A stretch of 64,000 bases of DNA. Origin: Amycolatopsis jiangsuensis (GTDB lineage Bacteria > Actinomycetota > Actinomycetes > Mycobacteriales > Pseudonocardiaceae). Shown here piece by piece: positions 7,493 through 16,684 of this stretch. Positions within the stretch are counted from its first letter, which is position 1. Each line of letters starts with the position of its first letter. The position numbers and the translations under genes were made by a program. The stretch is taken from assembly GCF_014204865.1 (NCBI RefSeq), contig NZ_JACHMG010000001.1, positions 4,862,501 through 4,926,500 on the forward strand, in the 5' to 3' direction. The notes under the pieces are model-generated. The model was not told the DNA's origin, made no database searches, and saw only the letters and a list, made by a program, of their open reading frames with translations.

Positions 7493-9472
7493 TCACTCCA
7501 CGGCGAGCTCCACGAACGGCGTCAACGCGGCCGGGTTGGCCAGCGCGTCCTTGCTCACCGCCCGCTCCGGCGCGACTCCGGAGAGGATCTTCTTCACTGG
7601 TACCTCACACTTCTTACCGTTCAACGTACGGGGGATCTCGGCGACCACCACGAAGCGGTCCGGAACGTGTCGTGGCGACAGCGCGCTGCGCAGCTGTTTG
7701 CGCAGCTCGGGCTCGATTTCGGCGAGGGTGGCTCCGGGGGCGATGACCAGGAAGCAGAGCAGCCGGCCGTCCTCGTTGCCGACCGCCGAGGTGTCCACCA
7801 CCAGCGAGTCGGCGACCTCGTCGAACGCCTCGACGACGCGGTAGAACTCGGCCGTGCCCATCCGCACGCCGCCGCGGTTGAGAGTGGAATCACTGCGGCC
7901 GTAGATGACCGCGGAGCCACGCCGGGTGATCTTGATCCAGTCCCCGTGCCGCCACACCCCCGGATACATCTCGAAGTACGCCTCGCGCAGCCGCGAACCG
8001 TCGGGGTCGGCCCAGAAGTACACCGGCATCGACGGCATCGGCTCGGTGATCACCAGCTCGCCGACCTCCTCGACGACCGGTTCGCCCTTCTCGTCGAACG
8101 CCGCCACCGCCGCACCCAGCGCGCGGCAGGAGAGTTCGCCGAGCCACACCGGCACGTCCGGCGCCGCGGCGACGAAGGCCGCGCACAGGTCGGTGCCGCC
8201 GGACACCGAGCAGATCTGCACCGACGGGCCGATCTCGTCGGCGATCCAGCGGAATCCCTCCGCCGACAGCGGCGCCCCCGTCGACCCGAGCGCGCGCAGG
8301 GCGCCGAGGTCGTAGCGCTCCGCCGGTTTCAGTCCCGCCTTGAGGCAGCTCTGGATGAACGGCGCGGACGTGCCGAAGTAGCTGATCCGGTGCTGCTGCG
8401 CCAGCTGCCACAACACGTTCAGGTCGGGGTGGCCGGGACTGCCGTCGTACAGCACGATCGTGGCGCCCACGGTGAGGCCGGAGACGAGGAAGTTCCACAT
8501 CATCCAGCCGGTGGTGGTGAACCAGAAGAACCGTTCGCCCGGGCCCAGACCGGACTGCAGGCCGAGCGCCTTGAGGTGTTCGACGACGATTCCGCCGTGC
8601 CCCTGCACGATCCCCTTCGGCAGGCCCGTCGTGCCCGAGGAGTACAGCACCCACAACGGATGCGCGAAATCGACCGGTTCGTAGTCCAGCGGTCCGCCGC
8701 AGTGCTCGGCAAGCAGTGCGCTCCAGTCGATCGCGCCCTCGACGGTCCCCTCGCCGGCGTAGTTCACCAGCACGGTGGCTTCCAGTGTCGGGATCTGCTC
8801 CTGCAGCAGTCGCACCGTGTCGCACACATCGAACGAACGCCCGTTGTAGGCGTACCCGTTCACCGCGACGAGCACCTTCGGCTCGATCTGGGTGAACCGG
8901 TCGGAGACCGCGCGGATGCCGAAGTCCGGCGAGCACGACGACCAGATCGCGCCGAGCGAGGCCGTGGCGAGGAAGGCGATCAGGGTCTGCGGGCAGTTCG
9001 GCGCCAGTGCCACCACCCGGTCGCCCTTGCCGACGCCCAGCGCGGCCAGCCCGGCTCGCGCGGCGGCGACGTGCGCGCGGAGGTCGCCGAACGTCAGCTG
9101 CTCGGCGAACCCGTCCTCGCGGTGGAAGATCACGGCCAGCTCGTCGTCGGCCTTCGCCGCTCCGGCCACGCCGGGGCTGAGCGCGTGCTCGGCGTAGTTG
9201 AGGGTGCCGCCTTCGAACCACTTGGCCGTGGGCATGGCTCCGGACAGCACCTCGCGCGGCTGCTCGTGCCAGCGCACGCCGGAGAACTCCGCGACCGCGG
9301 CCCAGAACTCCGGCACGTGTTCCACCGAGAACCGCCACAGCTCGTCGTAATCGGCCAGCTCGACGCCCTGGCGCTCGCGCAGCCACTCGCGGAAAGCCTC
9401 GATCCTCGTGCCGGCGACCTGGCCGGGTTCGGGTTGCCACAGCACTTCGGGAACATCAGCGTTCGGGGTCAC
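7493..9472 (-). CDS. aacS: Acetoacetate-CoA ligase (acetoacetyl-CoA synthetase)
   Basis: 659 residues, normal for the family. N-terminal ACAS-type cap (about 30-90, ending GGTLNYAEHAL), P-loop-like YSSGTTGLPKGIVQG near 275, adenylate-binding DLGALRALGSTGAPL, and the C-terminal PRTLNGKKCEVPVKKIL with the catalytic lysine. It activates acetoacetate to acetoacetyl-CoA with ATP for lipid or PHB-related metabolism. The GTG at 9472 follows TAGCTT (9484-9479) by six bases, so the message is probably leaderless. It stands alone, with a dienelactone-hydrolase-like gene upstream on the same strand. Confidence 0.92.
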   Translation of the reverse strand: MTPNADVPEVLWQPEPGQVAGTRIEAFREWLRERQGVELADYDELWRFSVEHVPEFWAAVAEFSGVRWHEQPREVLSGAMPTAKWFEGGTLNYAEHALSPGVAGAAKADDELAVIFHREDGFAEQLTFGDLRAHVAAARAGLAALGVGKGDRVVALAPNCPQTLIAFLATASLGAIWSSCSPDFGIRAVSDRFTQIEPKVLVAVNGYAYNGRSFDVCDTVRLLQEQIPTLEATVLVNYAGEGTVEGAIDWSALLAEHCGGPLDYEPVDFAHPLWVLYSSGTTGLPKGIVQGHGGIVVEHLKALGLQSGLGPGERFFWFTTTGWMMWNFLVSGLTVGATIVLYDGSPGHPDLNVLWQLAQQHRISYFGTSAPFIQSCLKAGLKPAERYDLGALRALGSTGAPLSAEGFRWIADEIGPSVQICSVSGGTDLCAAFVAAAPDVPVWLGELSCRALGAAVAAFDEKGEPVVEEVGELVITEPMPSMPVYFWADPDGSRLREAYFEMYPGVWRHGDWIKITRRGSAVIYGRSDSTLNRGGVRMGTAEFYRVVEAFDEVADSLVVDTSAVGNEDGRLLCFLVIAPGATLAEIEPELRKQLRSALSPRHVPDRFVVVAEIPRTLNGKKCEVPVKKILSGVAPERAVSKDALANPAALTPFVELAVE

Positions 9473-9511
9473 GCACCGAAGCTAACTGTGGCCATCACCA
9501 CCGGCAAGAGC

Positions 9512-10144
9512 TCACCGCAGGTGTGCGTCGAACCAGTCCAGGGTGCGTTGCCAGGCCTCCTGCGCGGCTTCCGGATCGGCGTCGAAGCGGTGGTTCGCAC
9601 CGGGGTAGTGGACGACGTTGGTGGCCACCTTCGCGGTCGACGCGGCTTCTCGCAGCTGCTCGACCGTGGCCTCGCCGTCGGCGTCACCGGCGTCGCCGTA
9701 CATCCCGAGCCACGGGCTGGTGACCTGGCCGGCGATCTCCAGCAGCCGCGGCAGTTCGGCGACCGCCTGCCCGCCGACGCTCACCGCGGCGCCGAGCTTG
9801 CGACGCGACGCCACCAGCAGTGCGGCCGTGCCGCCGAGGTCGAAGCCGACGACGCCGAGCAGGTCGGCCTCGACGCCGCGGTCGAGGAGCCATTCCAGTG
9901 CCCGGTCGGTCGCGTCGAGGAGGTCCTGCTGGGTCAGGTCCGCGTCGCGTTCGAGGTGCGGCGTGACCGCGAGCCAGCCCTCCCCGGCGAGGCTCTTGAC
10001 CAGCAGCAGCACACCGTCGGTGACGCCATCGCCCTCGTGGAGCACGATCAGGCCGCCGCGGCGGGCACCCTCGGGTTCGGCGAAGGTCAGGCGCACCGCG
10101 CGGCCGTCGGTACGCTGGTGATCCAGGGTGGTCGTCGACGTCAT
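9512..10144 (-). CDS. Dienelactone-hydrolase-family alpha/beta hydrolase
   Basis: 210 residues from the ATG at 10144; a TTG four codons earlier is less likely. The alpha/beta-hydrolase core shows VLHEGDGVTDGVLLLVKSLA, the nucleophile region GVVGFDLGGTAAL, an SPWLGMYGDAGDAD acid region and a C-terminal PGANHRFD histidine. In the nucleophile elbow G-F-D-L-G-G an Asp stands where DLH enzymes have Cys and lipases Ser. This suggests altered chemistry or loss of hydrolase activity. It sits just upstream of aacS on the same strand with a 39-bp gap. Substrate unknown. Confidence 0.82.
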   Translation of the reverse strand: MTSTTTLDHQRTDGRAVRLTFAEPEGARRGGLIVLHEGDGVTDGVLLLVKSLAGEGWLAVTPHLERDADLTQQDLLDATDRALEWLLDRGVEADLLGVVGFDLGGTAALLVASRRKLGAAVSVGGQAVAELPRLLEIAGQVTSPWLGMYGDAGDADGEATVEQLREAASTAKVATNVVHYPGANHRFDADPEAAQEAWQRTLDWFDAHLR

Positions 10145-10248
10145 CGCCTCATGCAATCACCTCGGGGTGAACATTGGGAACCTTTGCGGATCCGCGGAGG
10201 CGAGATACGGTGACCGAGCCGTCCCAGCCAGCCCCCAGGAGACCGACG

Positions 10249-11304
10249 ATGCCGTCTCTCGCCCCCCGTTCCGACCTCGATTCGTTGCCGAAGTACGTCC
10301 CCGGCCGGACGATCGAAGGCGCGATCAAGCTTGCGAGCAACGAGGTACCCGGGGGACCGCTGCCGAGCGTGCAGCAGGCCGTCGCGGCCGCGATGACCAG
10401 CGTGAACCGCTATCCGGACAACGGCGCGCAGGCGCTGCGTGAGCGCCTTTCCCAGGAGCTGAAGGTGGGTCAGGAACGGCTCGCCGTCGGCTGCGGTTCG
10501 GTGTCGCTGTGCCAGCAGCTGATCCAGGCGGTGTGCGGGCCGGGCGACGAGGCGCTGTTCCCGTGGCGCTCGTTCGAGGCTTACCCGATCGTCGCCCAGG
10601 TGGCGCACGCCACCGGCGTGAAGGTCCCGCTCACCCCGGAGCACGGCCTCGACCTCGACGCGATGCTGGCGGCGGTCACCGAGCGCACGAAGCTGGTCTT
10701 CGTCTGCAATCCGAACAATCCCACCGGCACCGCACTGCGCCGCGACGAGATCGAGCGGTTCCTCGACGCCGTGCCGCCGCACGTGCTGGTGGTGCTTGAC
10801 GAGGCCTACCAGGAGTTCGTGACCGATCCCGAGGTCCCGGACGGCGTGGAGTTCACGCGCACGCGGGACAACGTCGCGGTGCTGCGCACATTCTCCAAGG
10901 CCTACGGGCTGGCCGGGCTGCGGGTCGGCTACGCGGTGGCCCCCGAGGCGATCGCCCAGGCACTGCAACAGGTCTACGTGGCGTTCTCGGTGAACTCGCT
11001 GGCGCAGATCGCCGCCATCGCCTCGCTGGACGCCGCGGACGAGCTGCTCGCCCGCTGCCAGGACATCGTCGCCGAGCGCGAGCGGGTGCGGAACGCGTTG
11101 CTGGACATGGGCTACGAGATCCCGCCGACGCAGGCGAACTTCGTGTGGCTCCCGCTCGGCGAGCGCACCGTCGCCTTCGCCGAGCACATGCTCGACCGGA
11201 AGCTGATCGTGCGCCCGTTCGCCGGCGACGGCGCCAGGGTGACCATCGGAACCCCGGAGGAGAACGACCAGTTCCTGACCGCGGCGCGCGAGTTCGCTAT
11301 TTGA
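10249..11304 (+). CDS. pat: Histidinol-phosphate/aromatic aminotransferase (Pat/HisC2 type)
   Basis: 351 residues from the ATG at 10249, chosen because an AGGAGA Shine-Dalgarno lies about 7 nt upstream; the GTG at 10210 lacks one. Fold-type I PLP enzyme: SNEVPGGPLPSV, VGCGSVSLCQQL, NPNNPTGTAL, VVLDEAYQEF and the PLP lysine in TFSKAYGLAGLRVGY. No other his gene is near, and Rv3772 of M. tuberculosis, which I recall in the same syntenic block, is the Pat-type paralog. So phenylalanine/tyrosine transamination is favoured over histidine synthesis. The last 8 bp overlap the convergent permease gene. Confidence 0.88.
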   Translation: MPSLAPRSDLDSLPKYVPGRTIEGAIKLASNEVPGGPLPSVQQAVAAAMTSVNRYPDNGAQALRERLSQELKVGQERLAVGCGSVSLCQQLIQAVCGPGDEALFPWRSFEAYPIVAQVAHATGVKVPLTPEHGLDLDAMLAAVTERTKLVFVCNPNNPTGTALRRDEIERFLDAVPPHVLVVLDEAYQEFVTDPEVPDGVEFTRTRDNVAVLRTFSKAYGLAGLRVGYAVAPEAIAQALQQVYVAFSVNSLAQIAAIASLDAADELLARCQDIVAERERVRNALLDMGYEIPPTQANFVWLPLGERTVAFAEHMLDRKLIVRPFAGDGARVTIGTPEENDQFLTAAREFAI

Positions 11305-12058
11305 GCAGCAGCTGCACCACCGCGGCGAGGCCGATCACCACGATCACGCCACGCAGCACCGCGGGCGGCAGCTTCCGGCCGATCTTCGCGCCGAGCTGTC
11401 CGCCGACGGTCGAGCCGAGCGCGAGCAGCCCGATCACCGGCCAGCTGACCGGGGCGACGAAGGCGTAGATCACGCCGGCGACCACGTTGACGACCGCGGA
11501 GAGCGCGTTCTTCACGCCGTTGAGCCGCTGCATGGGTTCCGAGAGCAGCATGCCCATCACCGCCATCATCATCACGCCCTGCGCCGCGGTGAAGTAGCCG
11601 CCGTAGATGCCGATCACGAAGAGCAGTCCGAACAGCAGCGGGCCGGGTTTGTGCTCGCTGCCGCTGGCCTCCCGGCGGCGCTGCACCCACTTGGACACCC
11701 GGGGCTGCACGATGACCAGCACCACGGCGAGCCCGACGAGCACCGGCACGATGGTCTCGAAGGCATCGCCGGGCAAGGTCAGCAGCGCAGCGGTGCCGCC
11801 GATCGCCCCGAGGAACACCGAAACCGAGAACCGCGCGACCTGCGGCCAGTACCCGACGAGCTCGGCACGGTATCCGTAGGCGCCGCTGATGGTGCCCGGC
11901 GCGAGTCCGACGGCGTTCGAGGTGGTCGCGGTGACCGGCGGATACCCGAGCGCCACGAGCACCGGAAAGGTCACCAGCGTCCCGGATCCGACCACCGTGT
12001 TGATCCCGCCCGCCCACACTCCGGCGACGAAGATGATCAGGGCGTGCCACCACGTCAT
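11297..12058 (-). CDS. TauE/SafE-family sulfite exporter-like permease
   Basis: 253 residues with about eight membrane segments and the duplicated TauE/SafE pattern (AGVWAGGINTVVGSGTLVTFPVL in the first half, IGIYGGYFTAAQGVMMM in the second). The family exports sulfite or other small organosulfur anions; the exact cargo is not predictable. ATG at 12058 sits six bases after TAGGGT on the minus strand, indicating a leaderless transcript. It converges on pat with an 8-bp overlap. Confidence 0.88.
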   Translation of the reverse strand: MTWWHALIIFVAGVWAGGINTVVGSGTLVTFPVLVALGYPPVTATTSNAVGLAPGTISGAYGYRAELVGYWPQVARFSVSVFLGAIGGTAALLTLPGDAFETIVPVLVGLAVVLVIVQPRVSKWVQRRREASGSEHKPGPLLFGLLFVIGIYGGYFTAAQGVMMMAVMGMLLSEPMQRLNGVKNALSAVVNVVAGVIYAFVAPVSWPVIGLLALGSTVGGQLGAKIGRKLPPAVLRGVIVVIGLAAVVQLLLK

Positions 12059-12230
12059 AGGGGGACCCTAGGCACCCCACCGGCTTCCGGCGACGCGATG
12101 TGTCCGGACCGACACCCAGGAGCACGGTTCGCGGCGGGCGACCCGAACCGGCTCGCACGACCACCTCGGCTGAGGCCCTGCGCGTACCTGCGATCCGATC
12201 TGATGCCGCCGTGTCGGAATCGCGCTACTC

Positions 12231-12250
12231 TCTTCACAAGTTTGTGAAGA
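12231..12250. promoter_or_regulatory. 20-bp operator-like palindrome
   Basis: TCTTCACAA-GT-TTGTGAAGA: perfect 9-bp arms, 21 bp upstream of the methyltransferase ATG. Size and symmetry fit a homodimeric repressor such as TetR or GntR type. No regulator gene is adjacent, so the protein would act in trans. Confidence 0.5.
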
Positions 12251-12271
12251 CCGTGCAGCCGGGGGTCGTCC

Positions 12272-13084
12272 ATGGAGAAGGTGCGGTTCACCGAGGAGAA
12301 GGAAACCATGCTGGGCACGCTGTACGGCCGTGCCCTCGATGCCCGCCGGGCCGACTCGGTGCTCGCGGACACCGCGGCCGACGAAGCGGTGCGGCGCATC
12401 GACTACGACTTCGCCCGGCTCGGCGTGAACCAGGACACCGCCATGTCCGTGGTGATCCGGGCGCGGGCCATCGACGAACTCGTGCGGACGTGGCTGGCCG
12501 AGCACCCGGACGCGGTCGTGCTGCATCTGGGCTGCGGGATGGACTCCCGGGTGTTCCGGCTCGACCCGCCGGCGAGCGTCAGCTGGTTCGATCTCGACTA
12601 TCCGGACGTGATCGCGCTGCGCGAGCGGCTCTACCCGCGGCGTCCCGGCTACGCCACGATCGGCTCGTCGGTCACCGATCTCGCGTGGCTGGACCAGGTC
12701 CCGGCGGATCGGCCCACGCTGATCGTCGCCGAAGGCCTCACCATGTACCTCACCGCCACGACCGGCACGGAGCTGGTGCGCCGGCTCGTCGGCCGGTTCC
12801 CGTCCGGCAGGCTCGTCTGCGATTTCTTCAGCACGCTCGGCGTCAAGGCGCAGGTGGTCAATCCGGTGGTCCGCCGGTCGAAGGCGAAACTGCACTGGGG
12901 CATCGACGATCCGCACGAGCTGGAGCGCTACGGCCTGCGTCTGGTGTCCTGTTTGGACGCCACCGACTGGGCGCCGCCGGACGTGGTCGCCCGGCTGCCG
13001 AGGGCGTCGCGCCTCGCGCTGCGGGCGAGCGCGCTCATTCCCCCGCTGCGCCGGATGGGCCGGATCGGCGAGTGGACGTTCTGA
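12272..13084 (+). CDS. SAM-dependent methyltransferase, leucine-carboxyl-methyltransferase (Ppm/Tcmp) family
   Basis: 270 residues. Motif I is VLHLGCGMDSRVFRL (about 88-102), followed by VSWFDLDYPDVIALRERLYP, the family's acidic loop, and VAEGLTMYL. This is the LCM/Tcmp branch used in actinomycetes for polyketide or small-molecule O-methylation and by uncharacterised proteins. Start at the ATG of 12272 just after the palindrome; MLGTLYGRALDARRADSV is the normal family N-terminus, so the first ~12 residues may be dispensable. No biosynthetic partners are adjacent. Confidence 0.85.
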   Translation: MEKVRFTEEKETMLGTLYGRALDARRADSVLADTAADEAVRRIDYDFARLGVNQDTAMSVVIRARAIDELVRTWLAEHPDAVVLHLGCGMDSRVFRLDPPASVSWFDLDYPDVIALRERLYPRRPGYATIGSSVTDLAWLDQVPADRPTLIVAEGLTMYLTATTGTELVRRLVGRFPSGRLVCDFFSTLGVKAQVVNPVVRRSKAKLHWGIDDPHELERYGLRLVSCLDATDWAPPDVVARLPRASRLALRASALIPPLRRMGRIGEWTF

Positions 13085-13321
13085 CCCTCCACTTCGGACG
13101 CTTCGCGTGGCTGCGCAGCACCATGTGCGGTTTCTGCGCGACCACGCACTCGCCGGCCGGCATCACGCTGTTCAGTGGTCGCCACGGCGGCCCCGGATGC
13201 TGGAGTCCCGGCAACCGCACCGGCGCCGCGGACGAGCCACCGCTTTTCGCCGTGGCTGCTGCCGGTGGGTGACGACAGGACGGTTTCGCTCCCCGGCCCG
13301 GGAACCCATACGATCGGCGGC

Positions 13322-14812
13322 GTGCACGGGAAGACGGCGGGGCGGTTCCGGCTGGTTCTGCGTACCAGCCTGGGCTTCGCCGGGCTCGGGATCGGCTCTA
13401 GTGTCGCCGGCGCCGGGGTCGTGGCTTTGCTGCTGCTCCTGCAGGGGCTGCCCGGCGACGTCGGCGACCGCGGCTGGATCCTGGGCGTCACCGCGGCCGG
13501 CGTGGTCGCGCTGAGCCTCCTCGCCGGCACGCTCTGGACGGCGTACCTGCAGCGGCGCACGGTGGTCTGGTTCACGCTCGGCCGGCCACCGGCCGAGGAC
13601 GAGGCCCGGCGGGCGTTGCGGCTGCCGGTGGACATGGCCGTGGTCAGCGGCACGCTGTGGCTGCTCGGCGCGCTCACGCTCGGCGTCCTCGCGGGGGTAC
13701 TGGGCTCGGGCGAAGACGCAGCAGGGATGGCGCTCACCATCGGGCTCGGCGGGCTCACCACCGTCGGGCTGACGTACCTGGCCGCGGAATGGGTCGCCCG
13801 CCCGGTGATGACGATGGCGCTCGACGTGCTCCCACCGCGGGGTTCGCTGCCGGTCACCGTGCTGACCCGGCTGATCGTCACCTGGGCGCTGGCCTGCGGG
13901 GTGCCGTTGATCGGCGTGCTGCTCGTGGCCACCCCGCCGGACCTCGGCCGGGCGGATCCGACGCCGAGCCTGGTCGTGCTGTCGGTGACCGGGCTGGCGA
14001 CCGGCGCGATCGGCACCGCGCTACTGGCCCGCGCGGTCGCCTCGCCCCTGCACCGGCTGCGGATCGCGCTGGACCGGATCGCCCGCGGCAGCACCGACGT
14101 CCGTGTGAACGTGGACGACTCCAGCGAGATCGGCATGCTGCAGACGTCGGTCAACGACCTCGCCGCCGGGCTGCGGGAACAGGACCGGATGCGGGACCTG
14201 TTCGGCAGACACGTGGGCACCGACGTCGCCCGGCACGCGCTCGAGTACGGCGCTTCGCTGTCCGGCGACGTCCGCGAGGTCACCGCGTTGTTCGTGGACG
14301 TGGTCGATTCCACCGCGCTGGCGTCCCGCACCCCGCCACAGGAACTGGTGGACAAGCTGAACCGGTTCTTCGCCAGCGTGGTTTCCGCGGTCGACGCCCG
14401 CGGCGGGCTGGTGAACAAGTTCCAGGGCGACGCCGCGCTGTGCGTCTTCGGCGCGCCCACCCGGCTGTCCGACGGTCCCACGATGGCGCTGGCGGCCGCC
14501 CGCGCCATCCGCGACGCAGTCGTCTCCGACGGCGAACTGGACCTGGGCATCGGCGTGGCGACCGGTTCGGTCTTCGCCGGTCAGCTGGGCACGTCGAGCC
14601 GGCTGGAGTACACCGTGATCGGCGACGCGGTCAACGAAGCCGCGCGGCTCACCGAACACGCCAAAGCCGCGCCGTCGCGCATCCTCGCCGCCGAGGTGAC
14701 CGTGAAAGCCGCGCTCGGCGGCGAGCGCGAGCACTGGCGACTGCACGGCGAACTGCACCTGCGCGGCCGCCACCAGTCCACCCGCGCCTGGACGGTGCCC
14801 CCACGTCCGTGA
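13322..14812 (+). CDS. Membrane-anchored HAMP-adenylate/guanylate cyclase
   Basis: 496 residues from the GTG at 13322, seven bases after TACGAT (13309-13314); an upstream frame to 13175 lacks support. Six hydrophobic segments (about 15-40, 45-65, 100-125, 130-150, 180-205, 215-240) lead into a HAMP linker (ASPLHRLRIALDRIARGSTDVRV). The class III cyclase domain follows: VTALFVDVVDST with the metal Asp pair, VNKFQGDAALCVFGAP, and VIGDAVNEAARLTEHAK. This is the layout of the mycobacterial Rv1318c-Rv1320c/Rv3645 enzymes making cAMP at the membrane. The signal sensed is unknown. Confidence 0.88.
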   Translation: MHGKTAGRFRLVLRTSLGFAGLGIGSSVAGAGVVALLLLLQGLPGDVGDRGWILGVTAAGVVALSLLAGTLWTAYLQRRTVVWFTLGRPPAEDEARRALRLPVDMAVVSGTLWLLGALTLGVLAGVLGSGEDAAGMALTIGLGGLTTVGLTYLAAEWVARPVMTMALDVLPPRGSLPVTVLTRLIVTWALACGVPLIGVLLVATPPDLGRADPTPSLVVLSVTGLATGAIGTALLARAVASPLHRLRIALDRIARGSTDVRVNVDDSSEIGMLQTSVNDLAAGLREQDRMRDLFGRHVGTDVARHALEYGASLSGDVREVTALFVDVVDSTALASRTPPQELVDKLNRFFASVVSAVDARGGLVNKFQGDAALCVFGAPTRLSDGPTMALAAARAIRDAVVSDGELDLGIGVATGSVFAGQLGTSSRLEYTVIGDAVNEAARLTEHAKAAPSRILAAEVTVKAALGGEREHWRLHGELHLRGRHQSTRAWTVPPRP

Positions 14813-14834
14813 AGGCCGCCTCACGGGCCAGGAC

Positions 14835-15833
14835 TCAGGGCAGCTCCGGCCAGGTCAGGACGGTGGAGCCCCAGGTGAGACCGGCGCCGAAGGCGGTGAG
14901 CAGCACCCGGTGCCCGGCCGACAGGGTGCCGTCGGCGGCCGCGTCCGACAGGGCGAGCGGGATCGACGCGGCACTCGTGTTGCCGACCCGGTCGATGTTG
15001 GCGACCACCGCGTCCGCGGGCAGGCCGAGGTGTTTCGCGGTCGCCTGCAGGATGCGGATGTTGGCCTGGTGGCCCACGAACCGGTCGACATCGCCGACCA
15101 TCCAGCCCACCTCTTCCAGCACCGCGCGCGAGGATTCCGCCATCCGCGCGCAGGCCTGCCGGAACACCGCGGTGCCCTGCATGACGAGGAACCGCTCCCC
15201 CGGATCGTCCGGCACGCGGCGGCGCGAACCACCCGCCTCGACCCAGAGCAGTTCGGCCAGCTCACCCTCGCTGTGCAGGTCGAACGGGCCCAGCGCACCC
15301 GGTTCCCCCGGCGCACCGGCACGCAGCAGCAACGCACCGGCGCCGTCGCCGAAGATCGGCACCGTGGCCCGGTCGCCGGGGTCGATCAGCGAGGTGAACA
15401 CGTCGGCGCCGATCACCAGCACGCGTTCGGCGATCCCGCCGGAGATGAAGCCGCTCGCGGTCGCCAGCGCGTAGACGAAACCACTGCACACCGCGTTCAC
15501 GTCGAAGGCGGGCACCGTGCCGAGGCCCAGTCGTGCGGCGACCTGCGGCGCGCTCGCCGGGCACATCTGGTCGGGAGTGGAGGTGGCGAGGACGAGCGCG
15601 TCCGCGCGGCCACCGCGCAGCGCGGCACGGCCCGCCTCGGCCGCCAGGTCCACTGTGGACTGGCCAGGGGCGGCCTGGCGGCGCTCGCGGATCCCGGTAC
15701 GGGTGCGGATCCACTCGTCCGTGGTGTCCAGCCGGGCGGCGATCTCGTGGTTGGTGACCACCCGCTCGGGCAGCGCACCGCCCCATCCGGCGACCACGGC
15801 GGCACGCCCCGGCGACACTCCTGCGGCACTCAC
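14835..15833 (-). CDS. 3-oxoacyl-ACP synthase III (KAS III / FabH-like)
   Basis: 332 residues. Catalytic triad visible: Cys in NAVCSGFVYAL, His in FVGHQANIRIL, Asn in NIDRVGNTSAASIPLAL. N-terminal YxPERVVTN-type start (LPERVVTNHEIAARL) and TGIRERR are typical. It condenses an acyl-CoA starter with malonyl-ACP, either to prime fatty-acid synthesis or as a stand-alone specialised ketosynthase. No fab operon is nearby, so a special starter unit is plausible. The GTG start is preceded by GGGAGG at good spacing. Confidence 0.88.
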   Translation of the reverse strand: MSAAGVSPGRAAVVAGWGGALPERVVTNHEIAARLDTTDEWIRTRTGIRERRQAAPGQSTVDLAAEAGRAALRGGRADALVLATSTPDQMCPASAPQVAARLGLGTVPAFDVNAVCSGFVYALATASGFISGGIAERVLVIGADVFTSLIDPGDRATVPIFGDGAGALLLRAGAPGEPGALGPFDLHSEGELAELLWVEAGGSRRRVPDDPGERFLVMQGTAVFRQACARMAESSRAVLEEVGWMVGDVDRFVGHQANIRILQATAKHLGLPADAVVANIDRVGNTSAASIPLALSDAAADGTLSAGHRVLLTAFGAGLTWGSTVLTWPELP

Positions 15834-15972
15834 GACGGAACCTCCCAGACCGGGTGGGCGGCGGTTTCCCCGGGCTGCCTCTCTTGTATGGGCTACCCCT
15901 TAGTAGACCGGTGAGTTGTGTTGCAGGTCACTAAGAGACCTCTTCCACATTCGCTCGATAGGAGGTATTGCG

Positions 15973-16041
15973 GTGCGCCATGCCGGTTACCCCTGCCGGG
16001 CGGCCGTAAAGACGAGGCGCCCGGCGCGTCCGCCCGGTTAG
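15973..16041 (+). CDS. Possible 22-residue leader peptide
   Basis: A GTG at 15973 sits 7 nt after a perfect GGAGG (15961-15965) and opens a 22-codon frame, VRHAGYPCRAAVKTRRPARP plus two residues, ending 8 nt before the Lrp-family start. A second ATG-initiated 9-codon frame begins at 15980. The strong Shine-Dalgarno has no other visible gene to serve. It could be a leader or uORF controlling the downstream regulator; translation is unproven. Confidence 0.4.
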   Translation: MRHAGYPCRAAVKTRRPARPPG

Positions 16042-16049
16042 CCTGGGGC

Positions 16050-16520
16050 GTGCGCACTCCCGACCTCGACCAGCTGGACCTCGCCATTCTCGCCTGCCTG
16101 CAGGCCGACGCCCGCACCATCGCCGAGGTGATCGGCGCCAAGGTCGGCCTGTCCGCGGCGGCCGTGCAACGGCGGATCAAGCGGCTGCGCGAAACCGGGG
16201 TGATCGAGAAGGAGGTCGCGGTGCTGTCGCCGGCCGCGCTCGGACTGGACATGACGTTCGTGGTCATGGTCGAGATGGAACGGGAGACCCTGGGGGTACT
16301 CGACGTCTTCCGCCGCCAGGTGGTCGCTGAGGGCTGCGTCCAGCAGTGCTACTACGTGACCGGCGCGGCGGACTTCGCACTCGTGGTCACCTGTCCGGAC
16401 ATGGCCGCCTTCGAGGCGTTCAGCCGGCGGATGTTCGTCGACAACCCGGACGTCCGGCACTTCACCACGAGCGTCGCGATGGACCGCGTCAAAGTGGGGC
16501 TCACGCTGCCGCTCGCCTGA
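16050..16520 (+). CDS. Lrp/AsnC-family transcriptional regulator
   Basis: 156 residues from the GTG at 16050. N-terminal HTH (LDQLDLAILACLQADARTIAEVI, SAAAVQRRIKRLRETGVI) and a C-terminal RAM domain (QQCYYVTGAADFALVVTCPDMAAFEAF, VRHFTTSVAMDRVK). Proteins of this class form octamers that bind an amino acid and regulate amino-acid metabolism or export. It is divergent from the KAS III gene, leaving about 215 bp. The ligand is not evident. A possible leader peptide precedes it. Confidence 0.9.
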   Translation: MRTPDLDQLDLAILACLQADARTIAEVIGAKVGLSAAAVQRRIKRLRETGVIEKEVAVLSPAALGLDMTFVVMVEMERETLGVLDVFRRQVVAEGCVQQCYYVTGAADFALVVTCPDMAAFEAFSRRMFVDNPDVRHFTTSVAMDRVKVGLTLPLA

Positions 16521-16684
16521 CCTCGGGCGGGCACAAGGGTTCTGTGTCCGGCGTTACGCCACAGAGGACAGATGCAGCCGATCGCGTGAACGTCGGAGAA
16601 CCGCCGTCACGGCCCGCGGGTTCGGTCATCTCCTTGCCGACCAGTTCGCAAGGCGCGAACGACCGGAGGACACCAGGAGCAGCC

